A DNA stretch of 64,000 nt from CAWCKS01 sp963796195. Lineage in GTDB: Bacteria; Pseudomonadota; Alphaproteobacteria; Rhizobiales; Xanthobacteraceae. Made by a program: the position numbers and the translations under genes. The notes beneath the pieces were generated by a model. It saw only the letters and a list, made by a program, of their open reading frames with translations, made no database searches and was not told where the DNA came from. Positions 26,478-35,941 of the stretch are shown one piece after another (positions within the stretch are counted from its first letter, which is position 1; every line of letters starts with the position of its first letter). The DNA is taken from NCBI GenBank assembly GCA_963796195.1, contig CAWCKS010000014.1, positions 310,001 to 374,000 of the forward strand. The letters are read 5' to 3'.

Positions 26478-27489
26478 CCCGAGCCGAGCGAAGCGCGATG
26501 CCTGTTCGGGGGCACCTTCCGGTCATGCCGATTGCATCGAGGCAGCAATCGCCCCAAGGAACGACGCCGCGCGGCACATCGACAGTTCTTCGGCCTCTCG
26601 TGCCTACCGAATTTTCACGCTGGTTTCGGACCGCTTCGCGAAAGCCTTCCGACGGGCGCGAGCGGCGACTGCAGCGGAGGCGCGTCTCCTTAACCGTGCG
26701 TGAGAGTGCAACTCCGGCCAGGCTCTTACTGCTTACGCTGCTGCGGTTTTCGCTTGACGCAATGTATCTACTAGTGTAAGTGTCCAAATTGATCCGGTCC
26801 CAGAGGGGCGTATGGCCATCGTCGCTTGCGCGGGCCGGATCACGACGGACGCTGACTGCAGCGGGTACGTCGGGATGATCGCGAGGGTCGGACGCCCAAT
26901 CCCATATGCAACGATTGTTTCCGGCGTGCGCGATGGTCGCGGCAGGAAGCGTACGGCAAAACCAGGAGAAGCTGGCGTCCTTGTGGCGCCAAGTCACGCG
27001 AAGGCAAAGTCGTCCGACCGGACGGCAAGTCGCAAGACGGTCGCGTGGTGACGGGCGGATAGGATGTGCCGCCCGGGCAGATCCGGCATAAGCCGTAATG
27101 TCTGTCGTGCAGGGAAAGCCGGATGTTCGGCTAATCCTGTGGTGACTGAAGCTCGTACGTACTCACTACCTTTCACGTACGAGGCCATCGGATGCGGCTG
27201 GCATCCGGCTTTCCCTGCGCCCTCTGACTTTCAGCGGCGCGAAACTGAGAGCAAACCTCGGGCAAAACCTGCCGCGAGAATGATGGTTGCTGTTTGAAAA
27301 TTAAGGAGCCCTCGTCTCGCTAATTCGCCCCGCGAGTTCGCCCCAACGAACTTCACGCACCTTTGGGCACGGAAAACATCCGCCGCAAGCTCGCGACAGG
27401 CGCCCCAAGAACCTTGCAAATTAACGGCGGAATCTTTTCCGGATCAGTTACTTGCCTGGGACCGGTGGTCACCGCTCGTGACCGCGCTT
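26478..27489. other. about 1 kb without a supported gene
   Basis: Between hflK and the CoA-transferase I see no frame resembling a known protein in either direction; the longest frame (26398-26997, minus) is Arg/Cys-rich and lacks a family. The stretch ends in a structured inverted repeat at 27109-27218. This may be a dispersed non-coding element or the remnant of an old insertion. Confidence 0.45.
27109..27218. repeat. 110-bp nested inverted repeat (structured element)
   Basis: The outer arms GCAGGGAAAGCCGGATG (27109-27125) and CATCCGGCTTTCCCTGC (27202-27218) are a perfect 17-bp inverted repeat. Inside, CTCGTACGT (27152-27160) and ACGTACGAG (27175-27183) form a second perfect 9-bp hairpin. 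The nested shape could be a folded RNA, a miniature transposable element or a replication/recombination substrate. No direct target repeat was noticed around it. Confidence 0.7.
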
Positions 27490-28733
27490 TCAGCCCGCCG
27501 CCGCGTTCGCTGTCGTCGCTTCGCGCTTGATCACGCCCGCGCCTTCGAGCTTCGCCAGATCGTCCTCGCCCGACGCCGATCTCGGCCAGCACATCAAACG
27601 TGTCGGCATTCAGCGCCGGCGCCGATTTGAACTCGGTGGTCTCGTCGGGGAAACGGAACGATTTTCCGGGCACGGTGATCGGCTTCGGGTTGTTCGGCAG
27701 CTTCACCTTGGTCGAGCACGCGAGGGTCCGCCTTCGCGCCCTCTTCTTCAAAGATGCGCTCGACCGTCCGCACCACACCGCTCGGAATGCCAAGTCCCTG
27801 GAAGATGGTGACGGCTTCCTGCGCGGTGCGCTGCGCCGCCCATGCGTCGACCGTTGCGTCGATCTTCTTGCGCAGTTCGGGATCAGCGACATAACCGGGA
27901 CGGCGCCCGACGCTCGGGTCGGCCCATTCCGGATGACCCATGAGCTTGCACAGGTCCATCCACATCTTCGGGGTCGCCGGCGCCACCGTGAAGTAGGCGT
28001 CCTTGGCCTTGAACGATCCGCCGAAGCGATCGAACGGCCGCTGGCCATAGCGGCGTGCAATTTCGCCGTTGACCTCATAATCAGGAATGAGCGTGCTCAT
28101 CATCGACGACAGCACTTCCAGCATCGCAATCTCGACGAACTGTCCCTTTCCGGTGCGTCCGCGCTCGACCAGAGCACAGAGCGCAGCGTTCGCCGCATGT
28201 ACTGCCGTACCGTGGTCGCCGACCAGCACCTGGCAATTGAGCGGCGGCCCGTCCGGATGTCCATTGAGATTCCAGACGCCGCTCATCGCCTGGATGATGC
28301 CGTCGAACGCGACATACTTTTTCTTGTCGCTCCAGCTGCCGAAGCCCGTGATGTGGACGAGGATGGCGCGCGGATTGATTTGTTGCAGCCGTTCGAAGCC
28401 GAACCCGAGCTTGTCGGGGACACCGGCCGCATAGTTGGTGATGATGACGTCGGCCCACTTCAACAGCGGATCGAGTGCCTGCTTGGCGTCCTTGTGGCCG
28501 AGATCGAGCGCGACCGCGCGCTTGCCGCGATTGTGGCAGGCGAAGAACAGGCTGTTGCCGTACTGGTCGACCTGCGCGGCATTGCGCGCGTGCTCGCCGG
28601 TCAGCGGCTCGACCTTGATGACGTCGGCGCCATGATCGCACAGGATCATCGCGGCATGCGGGCCGGCGATGAAGTGGGCGATTTCGAGCACGTGGATGCC
28701 GTCGAGCGGCCCCTTTGTTTTTGCTGCGGACAT
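27490..28733 (-). CDS. CaiB/BaiF-family CoA-transferase, two frameshifts near the 3' end
   Basis: Start ATG at 28733 (GAGGAACG upstream). The family III CoA-transferase hallmark is present: GIHVLEIAHFIAGPHAAMILCDHGADVIKVEPLTGEHAR, FFACHNRGKRAVALDLGHKDA, with the likely catalytic Asp in GDHGTAVHAANAAL-type context. After DPRVL the frame breaks around 27712-27716, continues as STKVKLPNNPKPITVPGKSFRFPDETTEFKSAPALN, and breaks again at 27567-27573 before the expected end EDDLAKLEGAGVIKREATTANAAAG at 27490. Two one-base deletions restore about 413 aa, normal for the family. Transfers CoA between acids; substrate unknown. Confidence 0.85.
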
Positions 28734-29059
28734 GGGTCGTTCCTCGGTGCGATTATTACAGTTGTGATTTTTAGTGCCGCGAACCGGCCCAAGAAGGCGA
28801 CCAGCCGGAGTGCGATCCCACCTATTTCTAGGGTAACAGGATGGAGCGAGACAAGCGCCGTTCGTGGTCCTGCAGTTGTTCGCGCCATGCAGGCCGCATT
28901 GCGAAGACACGTTTGAGCATGGGCCATAGGCGCGGGATGCCGGGCTGAGGCGGTGGACAATATCCCGCCCGGACGGCAATCTGAGCACCATCGAGACAAG
29001 GAAAAAGGCACGCTGCGCGTGCTTCAGGGAACGCCCAACCAACGCAGGGGAATAGCACT
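28734..29059. other. divergent promoter region of CoA-transferase and nitronate monooxygenase
   Basis: A 326-bp gap between divergent starts. An AT-rich patch (ATTATTACAGTTGTGATTTTTAG, about 28751-28773) could hold promoter elements for the CoA-transferase. AGGGGAAT lies just upstream of the nitronate monooxygenase ATG. No gene or strong palindrome was seen. The divergence suggests a shared pathway. Confidence 0.4.
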
Positions 29060-30055
29060 ATGTTGAAGACCAGGTTCACGGAGCTAGTGGGAATCGAGCA
29101 CCCGATCGTGCAGGGCGGCATGCAATGGGTCGGCCGCGCCGAACTCGCCGCAGCCGTCTCGGAGGCCGGCGGCCTCGGCATCATCACGGCGCTGACCCAG
29201 CCGACGCCTGACGACCTGCGCAAGGAGATCGCGCGGGCACGGACGCTGACCAAGAAGCCAATTGCTGTGAACCTGACGATCCTGCCGACCATCAAGCCGC
29301 CGCCCTACGCCGAATACCGGCAAGCGATCATCGACAGCGGCATCAAGATCGTGGAAACCGCGGGTAACAAGCCGCAGGAACACGTCGACGAATTCAAGAA
29401 GCACGGCATCAAGGTCATCCACAAATGCACCAGCGTTCGTCACGCGCTGTCGGCGGAACGGATGGGTGTCGATGCGATTTCGATCGACGGCTTTGAATGC
29501 GCCGGCCATCCCGGCGAAGACGATGTGCCCAACCTGATCCTGATTCCGGCCGCGGCCGACAAGGTGAAGATCCCGATGATTGCCTCGGGCGGTTTCGGCG
29601 ACGGCCGCGGCCTCGCGGCCGCGCTCTGCCTCGGCGCCGAAGGCATCAACATGGGCACCCGCTTCATGGCGACCAGGGAAAGCCCGATCCACCAGATCGT
29701 CAAAGAGCAGATCGTCGCCAATGACGAGCGTTCGACCGAATTGATCTTCCGCACCATGCGCAACACCTCGCGGGTCGCGAAGAATCCGATCTCGACGCAA
29801 GTCGTCGCGATGGAGAAGGAAGGCGCCAAGTTCGAGGACGTTCGCGACCTCGTCGCCGGCGCGCGCGGCAAGCAGGTTTACGCCACCGGCGACTGGAAGG
29901 ACGGCATCTGGTCGGCCGGCCTGGTGCAAGGCTTGATCCACGACATTCCGACCTGCGCCGAATTGATCACCCGCATTGTGCGCGACGCCGAGGACATCAT
30001 CCTCAAGCGCGTCGGTGGCATGATCGTCGGGCAACGCCGCGGCGCCGCCGCATAA
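29060..30055 (+). CDS. nitronate monooxygenase (2-nitropropane dioxygenase family)
   Basis: 331 aa. An FMN-dependent TIM-barrel enzyme: ELVGIEHPIVQGGMQWVGRAELAAAVSEAGGLGII at the N-terminus, the conserved GFECAGHPGEDD, FMN phosphate motif IASGGFGDGRGLAAALCLGAEGINMGTRFMAT. It oxidises alkyl nitronates, or may act as an enoyl reductase-like enzyme. It lies 34 bp upstream of the zinc-type oxidoreductase gene on the same strand, probably one transcript. Confidence 0.92.
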   Translation: MLKTRFTELVGIEHPIVQGGMQWVGRAELAAAVSEAGGLGIITALTQPTPDDLRKEIARARTLTKKPIAVNLTILPTIKPPPYAEYRQAIIDSGIKIVETAGNKPQEHVDEFKKHGIKVIHKCTSVRHALSAERMGVDAISIDGFECAGHPGEDDVPNLILIPAAADKVKIPMIASGGFGDGRGLAAALCLGAEGINMGTRFMATRESPIHQIVKEQIVANDERSTELIFRTMRNTSRVAKNPISTQVVAMEKEGAKFEDVRDLVAGARGKQVYATGDWKDGIWSAGLVQGLIHDIPTCAELITRIVRDAEDIILKRVGGMIVGQRRGAAA

Positions 30056-30089
30056 CGCGTCGCCGAGCTGACAAGGAGCACGCGCTCCG

Positions 30090-31061
30090 ATGAAAGCCTA
30101 TGTGGTCGGGGCCGATGGCCCCGCAATCACCGACGCGGCCCAGCCCAAGCCCGGCAACGGGCAAGTGCTGGTCCGCGTCAAGGCAGCCGCGCTCAATCGC
30201 GCCGATCTTGGCATGGCCCGTGGCCGCGCGCATGGTGCGCGCGGCGGCGCTGGTACCGTGCTGGGTTCGGAGTGTGCGGGCGAGGTCGTCGAGACCGGGC
30301 CTGACGCAACTTCGCTGAAGGTCGGCGATCGCGTGATGTGCTCGACAACAGGCGCATTCGCTGAATACGCCCTCACCGATCACGTCCGAGCCTACAAAAT
30401 CCCCGACGGCTTCGACTTCGCCCGCGCAACCACATTGCCGACGTCGTTGTCCACCATGCATAACGCCGTCGTCACCGAAGGCGCGCTGAAGCCGGGCCAG
30501 AGCGCAATGATCCAGGGCGCAAGCTCGGGCGTCGGGCTGATGGCGATGCAGATTGCCAAGCTGAAAGGCGCGAGCCTGGTGATCGGCACCTCGACCGACG
30601 CCGGACGTCGCGCACGCTTGAAGGAATTCGGCGCCGATCTCGCCATCGACCCGAACGCGGCCGATTGGGTCGATCAAATCCTCGCAGCGACCAATGGCCA
30701 GGGCGTCGATCTGACCGTCGACCAGGTCTCCGGCAAATACGTCAATGATCTGATGCGGGCGACCAGGCTCGAGGGCCGCATCGTCAATGTCGGCCGGCTT
30801 GGCGGCGAGCGATCCGAGTTCAATTTCGACCTGCATGCGCTCCGCCGCATCAAATACATCGGCGTGACCTTCCGCACCCGCAACGTCGAGGAAATCCGCG
30901 CGATTTCCGAGAAGGTCCGTGCCGATTTGTGGCCGGCGGTCGTTTCCGGAAAGCTCTCGCTGCCGATCGACAAGGCGTTTCCGTTTGCGCAAGTCGCCGA
31001 TGCCTTCGCGCACATGGCGGCGAACAAGCACCTCGGCAAGATCGTGCTGACGTTCAGCTGA
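30090..31061 (+). CDS. zinc-type alcohol dehydrogenase-like (MDR) oxidoreductase
   Basis: 323 aa. A medium-chain dehydrogenase/reductase of the quinone-oxidoreductase type: MKAYVVGADGPAITDAAQPKPG, VLVRVKAAALNRADLGMARG, VLGSECAGEVVETGPDATSLKVGDRVM, and NAD(P)-binding AMIQGASSGVGLMAMQIAKLKGA. The catalytic zinc ligands are not evident, so it is probably zinc-free and NADPH-dependent. Follows the nitronate monooxygenase closely; AAGGAG lies upstream. Confidence 0.9.
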   Translation: MKAYVVGADGPAITDAAQPKPGNGQVLVRVKAAALNRADLGMARGRAHGARGGAGTVLGSECAGEVVETGPDATSLKVGDRVMCSTTGAFAEYALTDHVRAYKIPDGFDFARATTLPTSLSTMHNAVVTEGALKPGQSAMIQGASSGVGLMAMQIAKLKGASLVIGTSTDAGRRARLKEFGADLAIDPNAADWVDQILAATNGQGVDLTVDQVSGKYVNDLMRATRLEGRIVNVGRLGGERSEFNFDLHALRRIKYIGVTFRTRNVEEIRAISEKVRADLWPAVVSGKLSLPIDKAFPFAQVADAFAHMAANKHLGKIVLTFS

Positions 31062-31071
31062 TGCTTCGCGG

Positions 31072-31902
31072 CTAGCTCGGCCAGCCAAGGCTTGCGCCGG
31101 CTGGCATATTGCGGACCACCACATCGATCGCGACGATTTCGGCGCCGACGACCTTGAACAATTCCATCAGGAAAATGGAGCGCTCGTCCTGCGGTCGGTC
31201 GACCTGCTTGCCATCGACGAGCAGCGAAAGCACGCCGCCGGGCGGGACATCGAACGCGGCGATCGCCCAGACCAGGCCGTGCTTTTCGTCAACCAGCGGA
31301 TAGCGCCGATCACGTGCGCGCTCGAGATAGCTGAAGATCTTCATCCCCTCGCGACAACCCCACGGCAATCCGACCCGGGGATTGTTCGTTGTCAGCATGC
31401 CGTTTTCGACACGCGTACAACGATCCGCGATCGGTGCGTGCGTTCCGTCCGAGGCTTCCACGGCATCGAAATAGGCGTCGGCAATCTTGATCAGCCGTTC
31501 GCGTGACAAATGTGTAGGTTCGATGCGGTCGAACAACGGGTCCGGATTGACAAGTCGATGCAGCGCGAAAGCATTGGAGTCGCCCTTGCGGGCAATCGTC
31601 GATTCGAGCTCCGAAATCCGCCCGTCGGTCTCGACCTTGATCCGCAGACCATAAATTCCGGTCGCGTCCCCCTCCTGGAACGTCGCGTGGCAGCCGACCT
31701 GCCCCGTTGCCTCATCGGCGAATTGCAGCCGATACGGCGTCGGCGAAATGCCTCGCCAGAATGGATGGTTGGTGCCGACGTCACGACCGTTTTCTGTGGC
31801 ACGAGCACGCATCGACAGGATTTCGCTCAAGTCGCCGCCCTGAGCCTGTGTCCGGACATAGCGGTCTAGGGTCGCAAGCAGTGAAGCGCGGTTAACGGTC
31901 AT
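31072..31902 (-). CDS. hypothetical protein resembling DUF8021
   Basis: 276 aa from ATG at 31902 (a longer frame to 31986 is less likely). The sequence suggests a SnoaL-like or NTF2-type fold duplicate: ALHRLVNPDPLFDR, LIKIADAYFDAVEASDGTHAPIADRCTRVENGML, ERARDRRYPLVDEKHGLVWAIAAFDVP, and the C-terminal FLMELFKVVGAEIVAIDVVVRNMPAGASLGW, which I associate with proteins annotated DUF8021. No catalytic role is known. It converges on the oxidoreductase gene. Confidence 0.6.
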   Translation of the reverse strand: MTVNRASLLATLDRYVRTQAQGGDLSEILSMRARATENGRDVGTNHPFWRGISPTPYRLQFADEATGQVGCHATFQEGDATGIYGLRIKVETDGRISELESTIARKGDSNAFALHRLVNPDPLFDRIEPTHLSRERLIKIADAYFDAVEASDGTHAPIADRCTRVENGMLTTNNPRVGLPWGCREGMKIFSYLERARDRRYPLVDEKHGLVWAIAAFDVPPGGVLSLLVDGKQVDRPQDERSIFLMELFKVVGAEIVAIDVVVRNMPAGASLGWPS

Positions 31903-32058
31903 CAACAGGCCCCTACGAACTGAGGTCGAACCAAGTTGCGAACCGTAGTCATTTGCAGGAGCAAGACAAGCCGGCTCGCGGTTCACACTGATTGACCAAA
32001 ATCCGCAGGCTGCTACACCGCCGCCGCACCACGGATCCCGCCCTCGGTCGAGACATCA

Positions 32059-33426
32059 ATGGCAGGCGTCAAGCAACAGGTTGCCGTGATATCGGTGATC
32101 GCAAGCGGCTCGATGGCGGCGCTCAAATTCGTGGTTGGCGTCGCGATCGGCAGTATTGCGCTGGTCTCCGAAGCCCTGCACAGCCTGGTCGACTTCGGCG
32201 CGACGATCGTGACCTGGCTGGTGGTCCGAGTCTCCGACAAACCGGCCGACGAGGAGCATCATTACGGCCACGGCAAGTTCGAGAGCCTGTCCGCGCTCGG
32301 CGTGGTCGCCATGCTCTATATCCTCGCCGGTGGCATCCTCGTCGAGTCCTATAGCCGCCTGCGCGAGGGCGCCGTGCCACCGACGGTCTCGGCAATTCCG
32401 TTCGTGGTGCTGCTGGTCGACATCGCCGTCAATCTCTGGCGTGCCCGCGCGCTGCGTCAGGCCGCGCACGACACCCGTAGCCAGGCGCTGGAAGCCGACG
32501 CCCTGCACTTCTCCTCCGACGTCCTGGGATCCAGCGCGGTGATCGTCGGCCTTGCGCTCTCCGCCGCCGGGTTTCGTTGGGGAGATGCCGCCGCCGCAAT
32601 CGCGGTCGCAATCGCGATCTCTTTCCTGGGCCTCAAACTGGTGCGCTCGACCGTCGAGACGCTGCTCGATCGCGCGCCGGACGGTGTCGCTGACGAGGCC
32701 GCCGCGGCGATCCGCAGGGTGCCGGGCGTGATCGGCATCGAGCGGGTCCGTGCGAGGACCGTCGGCCCGACCCATTTCATCGAAGCCGCGGTCAAGGTGC
32801 CGCGCACGTATCCAATCGATCGCGTCGAAGACATCAAGCTCGCAGCGCAGGCGGCGGTGAAATCCGCCCTTGCCGACTCTGACCTGACATTCACAGCGGT
32901 GCCAACTGTGCTCGACAATGAGACCGTGCGCGAGCGCATCATGGTGATCGCCCGCAACGCCGGCCTCGCCATCCATCACGTCACGGTCCACGACCTCGAC
33001 AACAAGCTCGCGGTCTCGATCGATCTCGAGGTCGAGGCAGATATGGCGCTCGACCGGGCGCACGACATCACGCATCGCCTTGAAGATGCGATCAAGACCG
33101 AGTTCGGCGGGCAGATCGAGATCGACATCCATATCGAGCCACTCGAACCGGAGTTGCCGCACGGCGGTGACGCGCCGACCGAGCGCGTCGACGCCGTGCA
33201 GCGTGCGCTGACCGGCATTGCGGCCTCGCTCGGAACCATGCACGACGTCCACAACGTGCGCGTGCGCGACAGTGGCGCTGGCCGGATCGTCAACTTTCAT
33301 TGCCGGGCCAAGCCTGATCTCAAGGTGAGCGAAGTCCATGCCGCGGTCGATGACATCGAGCGCGCGCTGCGGCGCGAATTCAGCGACATCAAGCGCGTGA
33401 TCGGCCACGCCGAGCCGGATCGCTGA
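32059..33426 (+). CDS. cation diffusion facilitator (CDF) metal transporter with extra C-terminal domain
   Basis: 455 aa. Exports divalent metals (Zn, Fe, Co or Mn) by proton antiport. The membrane domain has the paired HxxxD motifs: ALHSLVDFGATIVTWLVVR in helix 2 and ALHFSSDVLGSS in helix 5, with the GHGKFESLSAL loop between them. After the usual cytoplasmic dimer domain comes a second domain of related size (VDAVQRALTGIAASLGTMHDVHNVRVRDSGAGRIVNFHC), making the protein longer than the usual 300-330 aa. Which metal is not decidable from sequence. Confidence 0.92.
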   Translation: MAGVKQQVAVISVIASGSMAALKFVVGVAIGSIALVSEALHSLVDFGATIVTWLVVRVSDKPADEEHHYGHGKFESLSALGVVAMLYILAGGILVESYSRLREGAVPPTVSAIPFVVLLVDIAVNLWRARALRQAAHDTRSQALEADALHFSSDVLGSSAVIVGLALSAAGFRWGDAAAAIAVAIAISFLGLKLVRSTVETLLDRAPDGVADEAAAAIRRVPGVIGIERVRARTVGPTHFIEAAVKVPRTYPIDRVEDIKLAAQAAVKSALADSDLTFTAVPTVLDNETVRERIMVIARNAGLAIHHVTVHDLDNKLAVSIDLEVEADMALDRAHDITHRLEDAIKTEFGGQIEIDIHIEPLEPELPHGGDAPTERVDAVQRALTGIAASLGTMHDVHNVRVRDSGAGRIVNFHCRAKPDLKVSEVHAAVDDIERALRREFSDIKRVIGHAEPDR

Positions 33427-33618
33427 GATCGCGAGCGCCACGTTCTCGTTTCAGACTCAAAAATCGCGCGACGATTCTCTGGTGCGCAACTTTTTTTGCC
33501 GTTAACGAATTGTTGACTCTCGACAAATCAGCCAACGTCGATTCAAATCGCGATGATTCGAGCGATGCGGTGCATCCTTCGGGTCGAGGGGGCTGGACTT
33601 CCCGTGGGGGGCGACGAC

Positions 33619-35919
33619 ATGGCGCGTGCGCATGCAGTAGATGCGTGCGTCCAATCCGATTCGATCAAGGGATTGGCGCAATCGATTGCAAAACCAGCGT
33701 ACCATCGTCTGCTCACAGCCGAACCGGTTCTGCGCCGCGCCGTCCCGATCCTGATCATCGCCTTCCTGGCGACGATCTGCATCGGCGCTTTCGTGCAGGT
33801 GCTCGACCAGAAGCGCCAGCAAGGCGCTTTCGCCCGGCGCGACATCATTGCGCTGGCCGATTTGCTCGCCGATCGGCTCGATCGTCTCGGCCCACTGCCG
33901 CGGCCCGAGCGCCTGCAGGCCCTGTTGCCTACTCTGGTTCCGCAATGGGGCACGTTGCGCGGGCGACAGGTCCTCGTCGTCGACGGCGACGGCCAGTTGC
34001 TGGCGCGCTCGCCGACCAACATACGGATGCCGGAAAGCGGACAGCTATTCGACCTGTTCACTGCTCCGCCGGCGTCAGCCGCGGTTCCGCGCGTGCTCGA
34101 AATCGGACTGCCCGATGGCACCGACGTCGTCGGCACAATGGTCGCCGTGAAGTCACTGTCGGTCGACCTGATCGTCCTGCAGGACCTGGCGGAGAGCGCC
34201 TGGCCCTCGAACGCCCCGCTCTCGATCACGCTATCGGCCACGACCGGCTTCGTCGTGTTGATCCTCGGCTTTGCCTTTCACTGGCAATCGACCCGTGCGC
34301 GCGAAGGCGACTTCATCAATGACGCGGTGCGCGCCCGCATCGACACCGCGCTCAACCGTGGCCGCTGCGGGTTGTGGGACTGGGACTTGTCGCGCGGCCG
34401 CATCTTTTGGTCGCAATCAATGTTCACGATGCTCGGCCTCGACAACCGCAGCGACCTGCTGACCTTCGGCGAGGTCAGCGCGCTGGTGAAATCCGACGAC
34501 ATCGACCTGTTCGCCATCGCCAACGACCTGATTTCAGGCCAGGTCGATCACTTCGACCAGATGTTCCGCATGCGTCACACCAACGGCCACTGGATCTGGC
34601 TCCGGATGCGTTGCGAACTGAACCGGCCCGCCAATGACGCGAGCCCCCACCTGATCGGCATCGCGCTCGACGTAACCGAGCAGAAGAGCCTTGCGGAGCG
34701 CAGCGCGGAGGCCGACCTGCGCTTGCGCGACGCCATCGAGACGATCCCCGAGGCGTTCGTGCTGTGGGACGCGGAGAACCGCCTCGTGCTGTGCAACTCG
34801 CACTTCCAGCGGCTGCATAAGCTGCCGGATTCGGCGATCAAGCCTGGCACGTCGTACGAGACGGTGGTCGAGGTCGGTTCGATGCCACAGATCCGGCCGC
34901 GCCTCACCGAGGATTCGAGCACGACGCCCGGCGGGCGCACCTTCGAGGCACAGCTTGAAGACGGCAACTGGCTGCACGTCAGCGAGCGTCGCACCAAGGA
35001 CGGCGGTTATGTTTCGGTGGGTACCGACATCACGACGATCAAGAACCACGAACAGCGGCTGATCGAGAACGAAGCCAAGCTGCTGGCAACGGTGACCGAC
35101 CTCAAGCAATCCCAGCACAAGCTGGAGCGGCAGGCCCAGGAACTCGCCGACCTCGCCCACAAATATGCCCTCGAGAAGAGCCGCGCCGAGGAAGCCAACC
35201 AGACCAAGTCGCGCTTCCTCGCCAATATGAGCCATGAGCTGCGGACCCCGCTTAACGCCATCATCGGCTTCTCGGAAGTCATGAGCAGCGGCATGTTCGG
35301 TAGCCTCGGCTCGGACAAGTATCACGAGTATTGCAGGGACATCCTGACCAGCGGCCAGTATCTGCTCGACGTCATCAACGACATTCTCGACATGTCGAAG
35401 ATCGAAGCCGGCCGCGTCAAGCTCGACCTCGAGCCGCTCGACCTCGCCAACACCGTGTCAGAATCGCTGCGCGTGGTGTCCGGCCGCGCCGACAGCAAGC
35501 GGGTCAAGCTGAAAGCTGATTACGCTGATATAATTCCGCTGATCGCCGACCGCCGCGCGTTGAAGCAGATCACGATCAACCTGTTGTCCAATGCCGTGAA
35601 GTTCACGCCCGACGGCGGCACGGTGACGGTGCGCAGCCGCCGGCTTGAAAATTCCGTGATGCTGTTGATCGCCGACACCGGGATCGGCATCGCGCCGCAA
35701 TCGCTAGTGCGGTTGGGACGTCCGTTCGAGCAGGTCGAGAGCCAGCTGTCGAAGACCTACCATGGCTCGGGACTTGGGCTCGCGATCGCAAAATCGCTGA
35801 CCAAGCTGCATGGCGGCTCGATGCGGTTGCGCTCGAAACTCGGCGCTGGCACCGTCGTCATGGTTACGCTGCCACGCGACAGGGCGCGACTGGTTGCGAG
35901 CCTGTCGAGCGCGGCCTAA
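33619..35919 (+). CDS. PleC-like hybrid-free sensor histidine kinase with PAS domains
   Basis: 766 aa from ATG at 33619 (GGGGGGC upstream); ATG at 33553 is an alternative. Membrane helices near residues 35-55 and 200-225 flank a periplasmic domain. Two PAS domains follow (RCGLWDWDLSRGRIFWSQS and DAIETIPEAFVLWDAENRLVLC), then the HisKA box FLANMSHELRTPLNAIIGFSEVM with His539 and an ATPase whose G2 region SLVRLGRPFEQVESQLSKTYHGSGLGLAIAKSL is characteristic of the PleC/DivJ/PdhS group. Such kinases control DivK/CtrA cell-cycle signalling in alphaproteobacteria; which member this is cannot be said. Confidence 0.85.
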   Translation: MARAHAVDACVQSDSIKGLAQSIAKPAYHRLLTAEPVLRRAVPILIIAFLATICIGAFVQVLDQKRQQGAFARRDIIALADLLADRLDRLGPLPRPERLQALLPTLVPQWGTLRGRQVLVVDGDGQLLARSPTNIRMPESGQLFDLFTAPPASAAVPRVLEIGLPDGTDVVGTMVAVKSLSVDLIVLQDLAESAWPSNAPLSITLSATTGFVVLILGFAFHWQSTRAREGDFINDAVRARIDTALNRGRCGLWDWDLSRGRIFWSQSMFTMLGLDNRSDLLTFGEVSALVKSDDIDLFAIANDLISGQVDHFDQMFRMRHTNGHWIWLRMRCELNRPANDASPHLIGIALDVTEQKSLAERSAEADLRLRDAIETIPEAFVLWDAENRLVLCNSHFQRLHKLPDSAIKPGTSYETVVEVGSMPQIRPRLTEDSSTTPGGRTFEAQLEDGNWLHVSERRTKDGGYVSVGTDITTIKNHEQRLIENEAKLLATVTDLKQSQHKLERQAQELADLAHKYALEKSRAEEANQTKSRFLANMSHELRTPLNAIIGFSEVMSSGMFGSLGSDKYHEYCRDILTSGQYLLDVINDILDMSKIEAGRVKLDLEPLDLANTVSESLRVVSGRADSKRVKLKADYADIIPLIADRRALKQITINLLSNAVKFTPDGGTVTVRSRRLENSVMLLIADTGIGIAPQSLVRLGRPFEQVESQLSKTYHGSGLGLAIAKSLTKLHGGSMRLRSKLGAGTVVMVTLPRDRARLVASLSSAA

Positions 35920-35941
35920 ATTAGCCGTCTGCGACACCGCG

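Noticed and set aside
26398..26997. 199-aa open frame upstream of hflK, minus strand
   Set aside because: No signal, domain or ribosome-binding site; Arg/Cys-rich. Treated as non-coding, although a remnant cannot be excluded.
27600..28916. 438-aa open frame on the plus strand
   Set aside because: Opposite the CoA-transferase gene, which has clear family motifs.
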